From positions 1 to 24,386 of the forward strand of contig NWUY0300058325.1 of NCBI GenBank assembly GCA_004151065.3: a stretch of DNA of 24,386 nt, read 5' to 3'. The stretch is from Larix sibirica. Lineage: Eukaryota; Streptophyta; Pinopsida; Pinales; Pinaceae. The notes beneath the pieces are model-generated. The model did no database searches and was not told the origin of the DNA. It was given only the letters and a program-made list of their open reading frames with translations. A program made the translations under genes and the position numbers. Shown piece by piece: positions 8,672 through 18,765 of this stretch; position 1 is the stretch's first letter; every line of letters begins with the position of its first letter.

Positions 8672-11115
8672 ATGGCGACCCTGGCAGTTCGTCTTCGTCG
8701 CGGGCTAACCCTGGCGAGGGCTTTTTCAACAGCAACGCTATACAGGGCTCAGCCTTCTTCTTCCGGCTTGATACCAACAGCGTGCTCCGTCCAAGGTCAC
8801 GTAAGTGGTTTCACCTTGCCGTCCCCATTGTTGCAATGTCTGACAGGACATCGCGGGGTTTCAAACTGGGGACCAGTCTGCTCTCCGATGGACTCGGACA
8901 ACAAGCGAGGGGACACTACCATTCTTTTCGAAGGCTGCGACTACGAGCACTGGCTTATTACCATGGAGTTTCCTGATCCCCAACCCACCCGCGAGGAAAA
9001 GATCGATACGTTTATAAAAACCCTAGCGAAGGTGGTGGGAAGGTAAGGAAGAATCCTGGTTCTTTAAATTTTGCCTTAGGATTCAGGGTTTATAGTTGTT
9101 TTCATAAGTCGGTTTTTATTTTAGCTCATGCGATAAGGTTTTAGTGTCTTACAGTGAAGAGGAAGCAAAAAAAAAGATATATGCTCTGTCTACGACGACC
9201 TATACTGGGTTTCAAGCTCAGATATCAGAGGAGCTTTCAGAAAAAATGAAGGGTATGCTAAGCCATTTTAATCATTATTTAAGCTTATAATTATTTTGAC
9301 TGGTTTAGTCCGTGTTCTGGACCCGTGAACAAAAATGTTGGCAATTTTTGATATTTGTTTTTGCGAACTGTCTGTATTCTTATGCATCATCTGATTGATC
9401 GATATTCGAGTGTTTTGTAGGCCTGCCCGGCGTTGTTTGGGTGTTGCCCGATTCGTATATTGACCCTGTAAATAAGGAGTATGGAGGTAAGTGTTGTGAT
9501 CTTTTTCTGATGAATTTGTTTAGGCAGGGTAGACAAAATGGGCAAAACATTATTGATCTGGAATTCTTCAGTGTGCCAGATGTGTGGAATTTAATAATCG
9601 ACATATTTCACGACCAGTGTTTTAGGGCATTTTCCGACTGGATATATATGGTTAAGTTTGCCTCGATGGTCTTTGAGAGTGAGTTAACTGCTTGATACGT
9701 CTTCCTTATATTTAAAGGATGAAGATTTTTCTGGGGCATTCTGGGACAGGAATATGCCTCAAAGTTCATTTGAGAGTTACCTGGTCTATATGTCCTCTTC
9801 TTTTATAGTCAAAATTGAAAGTCAATTTTTATAAAGTTTTTAATTAGAGATTTAATCAAGTATACTAAGTTTCTAAGATACATATTGAGGATGTATATAA
9901 ATCCTAGAATTTGTGCAGTGATACTCAAATATTAGTGAGGATGTATATAAATCCTAGAATTTGTGCAGTGATACTCAAATATTAGTGTTTCTGTTTGCAG
10001 GGGATAAGTACATCAATGGGGTAATCATACCAGATACTCGAGTATATAATAACAGGCCTAGTGGAAGGTACAATGACAGGCCTCGGAACCGCATGCGTAG
10101 AGATTCCATGCCTGTTGAACGAAGAGACACGATGCCCATGGATGGGAGGGGTGGTATGCAGGGAGATAGGAGAGATTTCAGGCCACCTATGGAAGGAAGA
10201 GGTCCAACGCCAGGCGGTCAACAAGATTATAGCAGACCTCCTCAACAAGATTACAACAGACCTCCCCCTCAAGGTCCGTTCCCAAATGATGGACAAGATT
10301 ACAACAGACCTCCCCCTCAAGGTCCGTTCCCAACTGATGGACAAGATTACAACAGGTCGCTTCCACCTCCACCTATGGAAGGAAGAGGTTCAGTGCCAGG
10401 TGGCCCTCAAGATTATAACAGACCTCCCCAAAATTATAACATGTCTTCTCCACAAGGTTACAACAGGCCTCCACAAGATTACAACAGACCTCCTCCACAA
10501 GATTATAACAGAGTGCCGCCTCCACCTATTGAAGGAAGGGGTCCAATGCCAGGGTATCAACAAGAGTATCAACAGGATTATAACAGAGCTCCTCCAGCTC
10601 CGCCTATGGAAGGAAGGGGCACAATGCCAGTCTATCAGCAGGGTTATAACAGACCTCCACCTATGGACGGAAGAGGCCCAATGCCAAGTGATTATAACAG
10701 GCCACCTCCACCTATGGAAGGAAGAGGTCCAATGCAAGGTGATTACAACAGGCCTCCTCCACCCTCGTCTATGGAAGGAAGAGCCCCAATGGGAGGTGAT
10801 TACAATAGGTCTCCACCTCCTCCTATGGAAGGGAGGAACTATCAACAAGATTACTATAGGCCCCCTCCACCTTCCCCTGTGAGGGGAGAGAGGCAAGATT
10901 ATAGGCCCCCTATGGATGGAAGAGGTCCAATCCCTGGTGATCGACAAGATTATAGGTCGACCATGGATGGAAGAGGCCCTGTGCAGGGAGGACAGAGTGA
11001 TTATATGCCTCCTAGAGAATCAATGCAGGGAGGATCATTCCCAACCCAAGGCAGGGGCTCTGTCCAAGGAGAACAAAAAGAAGCTTTCCCATGGCCAATG
11101 GAAGGAGCTCAGTGA
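8672..11115 (+). CDS. MORF8: Multiple organellar RNA editing factor, MORF8/RIP1-like; four coding exons
   Basis: MORF/RIP proteins join PPR proteins in mitochondrial and plastid editosomes, where C-to-U RNA editing occurs. Coding exons are 8672-9042, 9155-9252, 9421-9486 and 10001-11115. Every intron is GT-AG (112, 168 and 514 bp), and the joined frame is 1650 nt, or 549 residues plus stop, without a break. The start is the ATG at 8672. A GTG at 8654 is in frame but is not a plausible start. Residues 1-60 are Arg/Ser-rich, as in a mitochondrial or dual targeting peptide. The MORF domain spans about 83-190: [19 protein letters not shown], then [35 protein letters not shown] and [11 protein letters not shown]. 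The STTTY-GFQA and NKEYGGDKY-NGVI motifs point to the MORF8 branch. Residues 189-549 are a Pro/Tyr/Asn/Gly/Arg repeat tail. Arabidopsis MORF8 is about 395 residues from memory, so this tail looks expanded. Family assignment is secure; MORF8 orthology is likely. Confidence 0.88.
9886..9987 (+). repeat. Perfect 50-bp tandem duplication in intron 3 next to the exon 4 acceptor
   Basis: The unit starting GAGGATGTATATAAATCC at 9887 recurs unchanged at 9937, exactly 50 bp later. The match holds from 9886 to 9987. The second copy ends 14 bp before the first base of exon 4 (10001), so the duplication covers the likely branch-point region. The final pyrimidine tract and TTTGCAG acceptor are single copy. 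Identity between copies suggests a recent event or an assembly artefact. Confidence 0.9.
10170..11060 (+). repeat. Coding repeats in the MORF8-like tail (DYNRPP / MEGRGP modules)
   Basis: Exon 4 encodes about fourteen D/GYxR modules (mostly DYNRPP or DYNRPPP) alternating with eleven M/I-E/D-GR modules (mostly MEGRGPMPG). One stretch has an almost perfect 48-nt period: CAAGATTACAACAG begins at 10246, 10294 and 10342, giving a 16-residue unit with QGPFP in the middle. The period is a multiple of three throughout, so copy-number change keeps the frame. The composition (Tyr, Arg, Pro, Gly, Gln, few hydrophobics) is that of an intrinsically disordered, prion-like segment. The long open frames in other phases and on the opposite strand here are by-products of the repeats. 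Confidence 0.9.
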
Positions 11116-11510
11116 CCGAACGTGTATGGAATTATGAGTCGATGAGAAGGAAATAGGTAAAATTTTGAGTCTAAATAGAGTGAGGGGATTCCTTACTTGT
11201 AACGTGTAGCTCAAGCTGACTTGGTGATTATTTTTCAGGTTGAAGATTGTCAGGTATGCCTGGGTGAATGGAATTTATGATGGATTTCGTTTGACCTTGT
11301 AAGATTTGCTCGTCGTGAGTCTGTCTGGTTTCAAACTCCATCAGTTTTTCCTTTGCAAATTTTGAGAAAGGCGGTCGACTTATGAGGTGTAGCTGGATGG
11401 CTTTTGATTTTACTTTGATGCAAAAATCTCCACAGGACTTGTATGGAGAAATTAGTACTTCTACTTTTAGCATAGACGCCGATCCAATTAATAGATAGTG
11501 ATTATTCAAT
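11116..11510 (+). other. 3' UTR of the MORF gene, possibly with a small intron
   Basis: After the TGA at 11113-11115 the sequence has no further coding signal. A possible intron of 82 bp runs from GT at 11157 (ATAG|GTAAAA) to AG at 11238 (TATTTTTCAG), with a good pyrimidine tract. Plant poly(A) signals are too weak to place the transcript end by eye. Confidence 0.35.
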
Positions 11511-12171
11511 TAATAGATAGTAAAGAAGCACATGACTTAATATGATGGATTTACCGCTTTATGGATTTTAACTATTTGTATTTAGCATCAGAAGTGTAGA
11601 TATTGAATTGAGATATACAATGTAAATGAGGAATGAAGGTTTTTATTAATAATATTACAGCACCTTCAATATTTCCGGATTGACTTTGTGAAAATATTGT
11701 TGTAATCCCCAGGTCACATAATCTAAATTTTAATAATATGAACTACAGACTATTTGGGAGTGTATGAAAGAAGAGACCAATTCAGGCAGCATTAAACAAA
11801 AGATGTAATGGCAATATCTTTACAATATATCACTTGGGAGTCTTGGCCTCGTAATTTTTGATTGCATGTGTTCAGGCTATTTCTGGTATACAAAATACCG
11901 AATTGCATGGTCTGTTCAGTGTGCAAATTCATGAACAAAAAACTATTCATCTCCAACGTTTAAATTTTAGATATGTAAACGGGGCAGTAAATTTTTGCCA
12001 CATACCTGCAATTACTTGAGGCTTGCATTTTTTTGTAACGAGTGCTATATATCACCTGCATTTCCCGGGAGTGGCCCACACTGGTATTTTGGCGTTGCTA
12101 GTCCTTGAACACAAGAACAGTTTAACAAGCTTTATTTGGAATGGAATAACTCCAAAACGTTGAATACCCTT

Positions 12172-12535
12172 GGGTCTCCCATTTCCATGTACAATTGACA
12201 AACATATTCAGCTCCAGTTTTTCTGCTCGATATTACCCAGATTTTTAGTGTTGTTTTAGCATGGCTTATCTGACTTTCCGAGTTCTTTCTTTCTAGAATT
12301 GCTTTGCTAGTACTTTCTGGATATTACCCAGGTTTTTAGTGTTGTTTTAGCATGGCTTTTCTGGCATTCCGAGTTCTTTCTTTCTAGAACTGCTTTGCTA
12401 GTACTTTCCAGGGTCTCCCATTTCCATGTACAAATGACAAACATATTCAGCTCCAGTTTTTCTGCTGGATATTAGCCAGGTTTTTAGTGCTATTTTAGCA
12501 TGGCTTTTCTGACATTCCGAGTTCTTTCTAGTATA
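12172..12535 (+). repeat. Nested tandem duplications (239-bp and 91-bp periods)
   Basis: GGGTCTCCCATTTCCATGTA occurs at 12172 and again at 12411, a period of 239 bp. Inside, a shorter unit starting GATATTACCCAG and running through TTTTAGCATGGCTT and GTTCTTTCTTTCTAGAA begins at 12229, 12320 and, as a partial copy, 12468. The first two are 91 bp apart. Copies differ by a few substitutions. The pattern implies a 91-bp duplication followed by a larger one. Confidence 0.85.
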
Positions 12536-12654
12536 ATATTAAGGAGAATAAAATTTAAAATGTTATTTAACATATTTTATCAAATAACAATTTTATCTAT
12601 TTATTTTTGTCATGCATTTTATATGACATCTCCCATGCAACTGCAACTATCATT

Positions 12655-13165
12655 TAAGAAAAATGTTTGTATTTTGAGTGTTTGAAAGAAAATATAATTT
12701 ATTTTATTCTATTATGTATTTTACTTTACACAAAATCTTCCATACTCTTCATACAATTATTATTTATGAAAAATGTTTTGTATTTTGGGTGTTGTATAGT
12801 GTTTATTTCTCTTCCATACTCTTCATACAATTATTATTTATGAAAAATGTTTGTATTTTGGGTGTTGTATAGTGTTTATTTTTGTCGTTGACAACATCTT
12901 CCATACTCTCCATGTGATTATTATTTATGAAAAATGTTTGTATTTTGGATGTTTAAGGTATATTGGAAGAAAAGATGATGTATAGGGTGTGTGCTAGGGT
13001 CATGCAATTATTATTTATGAAAAATGTTTGTATTTTGGGTGTTTATTTTTGTCATTGACAACATCTCTCATACTCTCCATGCAATTATTATTTATGAAAA
13101 ATGTTTGTATTTTGGGATTATTATTTATGAAAAATGTTTGTATTTTGGGTGTTTGGTTATATTCG
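12655..13165 (+). repeat. Minisatellite with seven AAAAATGTTTGTATTTTGGG copies
   Basis: A core of TTATGAAAAATG then TTTGTATTTTGGGTGTT appears seven times, near 12658, 12768, 12839, 12928, 13019, 13095 and 13128. Spacing is irregular (about 33 to 110 bp), because blocks with CTTCCATACTCTTCATAC or TTTTTGTCGTTGACAACATC are present in only some units. The array is AT-rich and non-coding. Confidence 0.85.
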
Positions 13166-13600
13166 AAGAAAAGATAATGTAAAGGGTGTGTGCTAGGGTA
13201 TTTTATAAGAAAAATAATGTAAACGGTGTGTGCTACCTTTAATTTCTAGAACACTGTCCTACTTCGGTCTCTGGCTCTATGTTTTCCTTGCGGCGATATC
13301 TATTTGTCAGTGATATCATTGTAATTCTAACTGTTCAAATAACAACGGACGGTTCCCTGATTCTAATTATCTTCACTAACCTTATCTTAGTATTGCAAGT
13401 GCCAAGTGTCAATTGTTATGGCAGAAAAAGTGACACCGTTGGAGTTTAAATAACACGTTAAGGCACAGAACAGTAAGCTGGGTATGGGGCAAGGCATTTG
13501 AAGAATCCCATGCCATCATATCATAAATATGCTTCAGACAAAGACAATTTATGTGCATCTCTGCGATTACTGCATTAAGACGAAGGCATGATTCGTCATT

Positions 13601-13723
13601 CCATTGGTATATGATAGTTGAGCAGTCAGTTGCCCAGGCACAATCCACAGGAATTAAGCGAGCCATTGGTATATGACAGTTGAGCACTCAATTATCCAGG
13701 TACAGTCCACAGGAATTAAGCGA
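13601..13723 (+). repeat. 62-bp tandem duplication
   Basis: CCATTGGTATATGA begins at 13601 and at 13663. Each unit ends CCACAGGAATTAAGCGA. About ten substitutions separate the copies, so this duplication is older than the one in the MORF intron. Confidence 0.85.
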
Positions 13724-14185
13724 AAAAATTCATGCATGAAGAGATGAAATTTTAAATCTCTGAAAGCAAGAAGGTTTCCATAGACATCATTATCATGTTC
13801 AAGACTTCGTCCATTCTGTACTTTGAAGTTTTGCCAGTTTCAAGTTTATTGTTTCTTTCTATACCTGAAGTTTCGCCCATTTCTGGTGATTGCAAGATAA
13901 CATTTATGCCTGGACCTTGTATATGTTAGAATGTTGTGCTCTAACGGCACTAACCGTTGTTACATTTTTCGTTGTTCGTGTTTAGTCCGATTCTTGAAAT
14001 GTTGTTCGAATAATGACAATCCTTCCACTGATGGAAAAATGCTGAAAGGTATTCATCTTATTTATTCTGGAAGAGTTTCGTTTCACACAAGGTGACCACG
14101 ATGAGTTACCACAGTGTCACCTGAAGTGGCAATGCCAAATATATTTGTTTACAAAACCCCACCATGTGGTTTTACTTATCAGAAA

Positions 14186-14348
14186 AGCATGACCATCCTA
14201 ACATGGTTGGGATTGGGATATTGAGTGGGATTGAGTGAGGCACTTTATATGTATAGTTGGGATTGGGATAAGCATGACCAACCTAACATGGTTGGGATTG
14301 GGATATTGAGTGGGATTGGGATGTTGAGTGAGACACTTTATATGTATA
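14186..14348 (+). repeat. 85-bp tandem duplication
   Basis: AGCATGACCA starts both units, at 14186 and 14271. Both contain CTAACATGGTTGGGATTGGG and end CACTTTATATGTATA. The second unit carries a small insertion of another GGGATT repeat. Confidence 0.85.
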
Positions 14349-15165
14349 ATCACTTGGGGATTTGATACTAAGATCTTTTACTTGATTTTCATAACCCACT
14401 GCTAAACTAACTGCTTGATGTTATATTAATGTAATCTATTTGCCAGCAATTAGAGCAGTTTGATGTCACATCACTGATTTATTAGAGTTGCAAATGCTTA
14501 TCTGAAAATAATTGTCTTCTACTGTCATCCTATAGTGCAACATGGCTGAAGCTATTAAGTTTTTCTTGACGTCCTATTTACAAATAGGCAGCTGCTCTTG
14601 AAGTAAGTATTACTGTTGTGGACCTCCTCGAAGTTATGTTAGTGTAGGATATTTTTACCAGCAATTGTAAGAGTCCATAACAAGATTGCACGTCATCTAT
14701 TTATTTGAGTTGCACATGCTTTGTTTCAAGTGCAACACTGTTAAACAATATTGTTCATAGTGGAGGTGGCTCTGTTTATCTAAAAATCTTAGATTGTTTC
14801 ACTTAGCAACATATCTTAGCATCCATCAGCAAGTTATGCATATATGTGGACATACGAAGGCGTGATATTTGTATGGATTTTAAATAATTTTTATTTCAAT
14901 AAACTGTAGCATTGTATATTGGCTTTATATATCTTTCTTGTTGACCATGTTAACTATTCATTATTTAATATTCAAGCAAATTAAATTGTATTAAATTTGC
15001 TGTATTACAAATGGCCACTGATACCAGTACACAGTAATCACTAAAAGGTCCATACGCAGGTGGAGTGAAACTTTTGAGATATAACCCTCCTTTTTTTTAA
15101 GATTTCTTCCGTGGCTTTGCCTTTGGAGAGTGAAGTTGATATTATAGTGTTAAGAATTCCTTGCA

Positions 15166-15293
15166 TATCCGCTGAACTAAGATATGACTTTCTTTGCTAG
15201 AAGATTCTCCAGCTAGAGTTTTCTTAACATTATCCGCTCAAATAGGATATTATGACTTTCTTTGCTAGAAGATCTCTTCCGCTAGAGTTTTCT
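15166..15293 (+). repeat. 65-bp imperfect tandem duplication
   Basis: TATCCGCT begins at 15166 and 15231. Both copies contain TATGACTTTCTTTGCTAGAA and GCTAGAGTTTTCTT. The copies differ by a few bases and small gaps. Confidence 0.8.
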
Positions 15294-17909
15294 TCCTCAC
15301 TGGCAAACTTTTGCAGTTAATGATTTTCGAGGGTTCCCTTTTGTAGTTGGTGAATGAGACAATTCACCTTGGGATTTTCGGTAGTCTCATTTACTCATAC
15401 TTGTTATTTATCCCTACTTTTTCTTGCAACCATAGTTAACTTATTGGAATCCATCTAGGGTTTTGCAAGTGTGGAAGTTAAAAATTAAAATAAAATTGCA
15501 GAGTTGAGAAATAAATTAGTGTGCAGAGTAATGTTAACAGCAAGCCGGAGTTCAGTTTTAATCTGCATGACAATAAGTGCTTCTTGTGAATCCAACCATG
15601 TTTTAGTTAGTTAAAGTGGCAATCCAACATTTTAGTTAATTCAAGTTGGATTCTTGTTTCATCCCTGTCATTGACTACTTTAGAAGTCACATAATACGAC
15701 AACAATGGTCACAATCATGCCCCACTGAAATTATTGAAATTATACAACAGGTACAACACAATTCAAGGGTTATGCATGTTACAATGGGTTTTACAATCAT
15801 ATACAATCATGCAGCCATTTTATATATCACCCCAAACGTGAAGTTTCATAGGTAAAATAAATACATATCCCAATTCTTTGTAAAGAAACTTTGCATAACA
15901 CTCACCATAATCATACTCTTTAGGAGGTGTTTTATTCAAATTGAACAACATTTGTATTTTTTTAACTCATGCATTACAAATAGCTACTTGGGTCATTGAT
16001 GCATAAGGTATGTACTCTTGTAGAGTAAGTGTTCACCATCTTTAGTGGCGTTTTCACACTTAGGTATTTTGTCTCAAATTTGTCTTGGTTTTATCTCAGA
16101 CTTTCAAACATGGTCATGGTCATATGCAATATACACAACAAAAAATACACCACCCATATGCACAAATGCTTTTCGTTGTTGCTTAGTCCTTCATGTGTGA
16201 TTAGAGCCTTTAGTGTTGTGACTATTTCGCTATTTGCCACCTCCAAAGCCACCATTTTCTTCTTGACAAGGACTTTTAGAGGCAAAGGTGTATATGAGAA
16301 TCCACAATACATAGACATGGTGATAGTGGAGAAATTCCCAAACAAGGTGAAAACTCAACTCTCAAATATTCATTGTATTCACATGTGTTTTCTATAATGA
16401 TTCAAAGAAATATATATATATATATATATGAAACAATGACATGTATAGCTTTTCATGGTAAATATGCTCTCACACAACCACTTGTACCTTACATGTCTCT
16501 TTTCTCGTTCATTAATATGCCCATTCTCTTGCACTACATGAATGTTAAATAACAAGGAGAAGTTACATTCCCACATTGGATAGCTGACACTATTTATTGT
16601 TCTTATCATCTATGGCTTAATTGGTTTTAAACGTTATATCTAAACAAAATTTGCATCTAGAGGCAATATTCTCATAATTTAGCTCTCTTGTTGAGTCCAT
16701 TTGAAATCTTCATAGGCCGAAATCATTTTCTTTGGAAGACCTTTACTCAAGTCCAACTCTTGACATCATTCAATAGGTAAAATTACCCTTTCCTTTTCAT
16801 TGGGACTTGTCTTTATGAATTCAGATCGTGATGGGTGAGTTGGGTCAATGGAAATGAGGAGTTGCTATTGCCCCACCAAGGTTATGAACCTCAAAAACTC
16901 ATGTTTTCTCTTCATTGGTCAACATGCCCTTGCAAGAACATTGTTGATTCGCAGAAGTCGTCATAGTTAGGTTGGTTTGAGTGTGCACATGCCCCTATAA
17001 AGAGTGCATGGAAGCTTTTGCCTCTTGGTAGATGGTTAGTGCTTGGTACATAATTAAAATTCAATTTTTGTTTGTGTAATCACCTAGAGAGTTTTTAATT
17101 TTTTTGCAAAACCTCCTCTTCCCATAAGTAGAGAGGGCTTGGGTTGGAGGGATGACATTGATGTAAGGTTGATTTTTGGAATGAGGGTTTGAAGAAGAGG
17201 TCATGATTTCCCTCAAGGCCTTCTTACAAACTTCTAGATTATTGAAATAAATAATTAAAAACCCTTGAGCAAAAGCTTATATTGTAGGTTAATACCTACT
17301 TGTCATTGATCTAGTTTATAGTTGTTGAATATGATCATAACCATCAAACCCACAAATCAAAACATGATTTTTATAGTTTTGATGTACCCCTTCATCCTTG
17401 GAGAATAAATGCTCGAAACCCCATGGGGCAATGCATGGGTTCATTGACCATATCTATGTAGGTTAAAGGGATATCTCTCATAAACTTTATTGTTGTTGTC
17501 AAGGGAGAGACCAAAGACAACAAAGATGAAGGTAGTGAAGTGTTTGTTAGAGGACGTCGTCATCCAGAACGTTCTTAACAACAAGGGCCTATTGTTAAGG
17601 GATCTCTCTTAGCCATGGCAACTCATATAGAGCATAAAGTACTATTAGCCTAATTGCAAAAGGAGAGTCAAGGAGTAGGGAATGAACTTCTATATGGGGA
17701 CTAAGTTGTGCCTATGAGATTCAAGGAGAGCCCTAGATTGCAATATGCTAAGACACTTCACTGAGTGGCATCTATTTAAGCACATAAACAACTACCCACA
17801 CCTATAAGGGGGCAACTCTAGTTGCCCAATATGTGAATAATTCTCTGCTTCATTATGAAATCCATTATGTCATTTTAAAGTTCTTTTATTCATGTTTGAG
17901 TCAATATCT

Positions 17910-18745
17910 TTTTTTTTTCCTTGGAAAAAAGCGTAATTTCATCAAAGGATAATCAAATTACATATTGTATAAGGGCTTCAGGGAGCCCTTTTAGGAAGTA
18001 AGCTTTTCAACTTCGAGTATCAGTGTTTGTAGAAAAACAAGGTGTTTTCAAGCTCTCAAATGAGAGCTCAAATCCCATCAAAATTACATCCAAAGTATCA
18101 CAAAAATGCTATATAAGGAGTTTCTGAAAACCAAAGCACCACCCGAAATAACCAAATGATATGTCAACAGAGGCAGAAACATATAACAATCCACTAAAAG
18201 CCACAGAAAGTTGCAGAGCCACCAGTTTTCAAAGGCTGAGACCATCGTCCAGGTGATAGGGCCGCCATCAGAAAGTTCTCCACTGCACCTAGGGCATCCA
18301 ACCATTGTCGTCTCCCCTCGACAATGTGACTACCGCCGCTGTCCAAAGAAACAGGAACCCGCTACAGACTGCGGGGCTCCTCCGCCGTAGAGCTGACGCC
18401 GATGCCTCGCCGTGGAGCACCCTTCCAAGCCGTCCGTCTCAGATCGAACCGTCGCCGCCGCCACTGGCAAGAAGGAGGAGCCTGCTGTGCAATGGGCTGC
18501 CGCGCTAAAACTCTGCCCCCACTTCGTGTGTCACTGGTTCTTCAATGATTGCCGCTGGTCATCATATCGAGGTATCATCTCAATGGAAGAGGGGATGGCG
18601 GCCATGGAAGGATCCATGGCAGCCCAGATTCAAATTGAAACGACGCTCAAAACGCATAGCCGCTATCTCGAAACCCTAAACGAAATTGCCCTGCCCTCCC
18701 CTCGCTTTTCATAAGGTGTAGACCTTAGGGATAACAACTGCATGA
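17910..18745 (-). mobile_element. Retroposed insertion (LINE-type tail, 836 bp) flanked by a 20-bp target-site duplication
   Basis: TCATGTTTGAGTCAATATCT at 17890-17909 recurs at 18746-18765 with one mismatch. Just inside the left copy is a T10 run, which is a poly(A) tail on the minus strand. Direct repeats plus a 3' poly(A) are the signature of LINE-driven insertion. Upstream of the tail the minus strand ends with ATGAAATTACGCTTTTTTCC, which resembles plant LINE 3' ends. Two perfect hairpins lie near that end, at 17971-17990 and 18051-18068. The 5' half (about 18300-18720) is GC-rich with GGC repeats and holds a 28-codon frame at 18617-18531 starting MDPSMAAIPSS. No RT or endonuclease is present. 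It is either an internally deleted LINE, a LINE-dependent non-autonomous element, or a processed pseudogene. Confidence 0.82.
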
Positions 18746-18765
18746 TCATGTTTGAGTCAATACCT

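Larger units (their letters stand above)
11511..17889. other. Gene-free AT-rich region with local tandem duplications
   Basis: I found no protein domain, RNA gene or mobile element signature. Open frames are short and match nothing I recognise; the longest is 122 codons at 16029-16397 (plus). The region is marked by several unrelated tandem duplications, listed separately, and by a (TA)n run at 16410-16429. These look like neutral, slippage-prone intergenic DNA. Confidence 0.6.

Noticed and set aside
10061-10882. 273-codon open frame on the plus strand in another phase of exon 4
   Set aside because: It exists because the MORF tail repeats have periods that are multiples of three, which keeps alternative frames open. 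The product is composition-biased and matches nothing.
10390-10947. 185-codon antisense frame over exon 4
   Set aside because: This is also a by-product of the in-frame repeats (His/Arg/Trp-rich), with no independent evidence.
12655-13165. Array considered as a CRISPR-like repeat-spacer structure
   Set aside because: Spacing is irregular, the units share flanking blocks, and the context is a plant nuclear genome. It is a minisatellite.
16029-16397. 122-codon frame on the plus strand
   Set aside because: It has no recognisable domain, lies in AT-rich intergenic DNA and has an overlapping antisense frame of similar length. I treat it as chance.
17500-17830. Possible coding remnant on the plus strand (VFVRGRRHPER and similar)
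   Set aside because: Stops occur at about the random rate and no family is recognised.
18084-18305. 73-codon hydrophobic frame inside the retroposon
   Set aside because: It has no similarity to LINE ORFs, and a T/G-rich 3' region readily gives hydrophobic chance frames.
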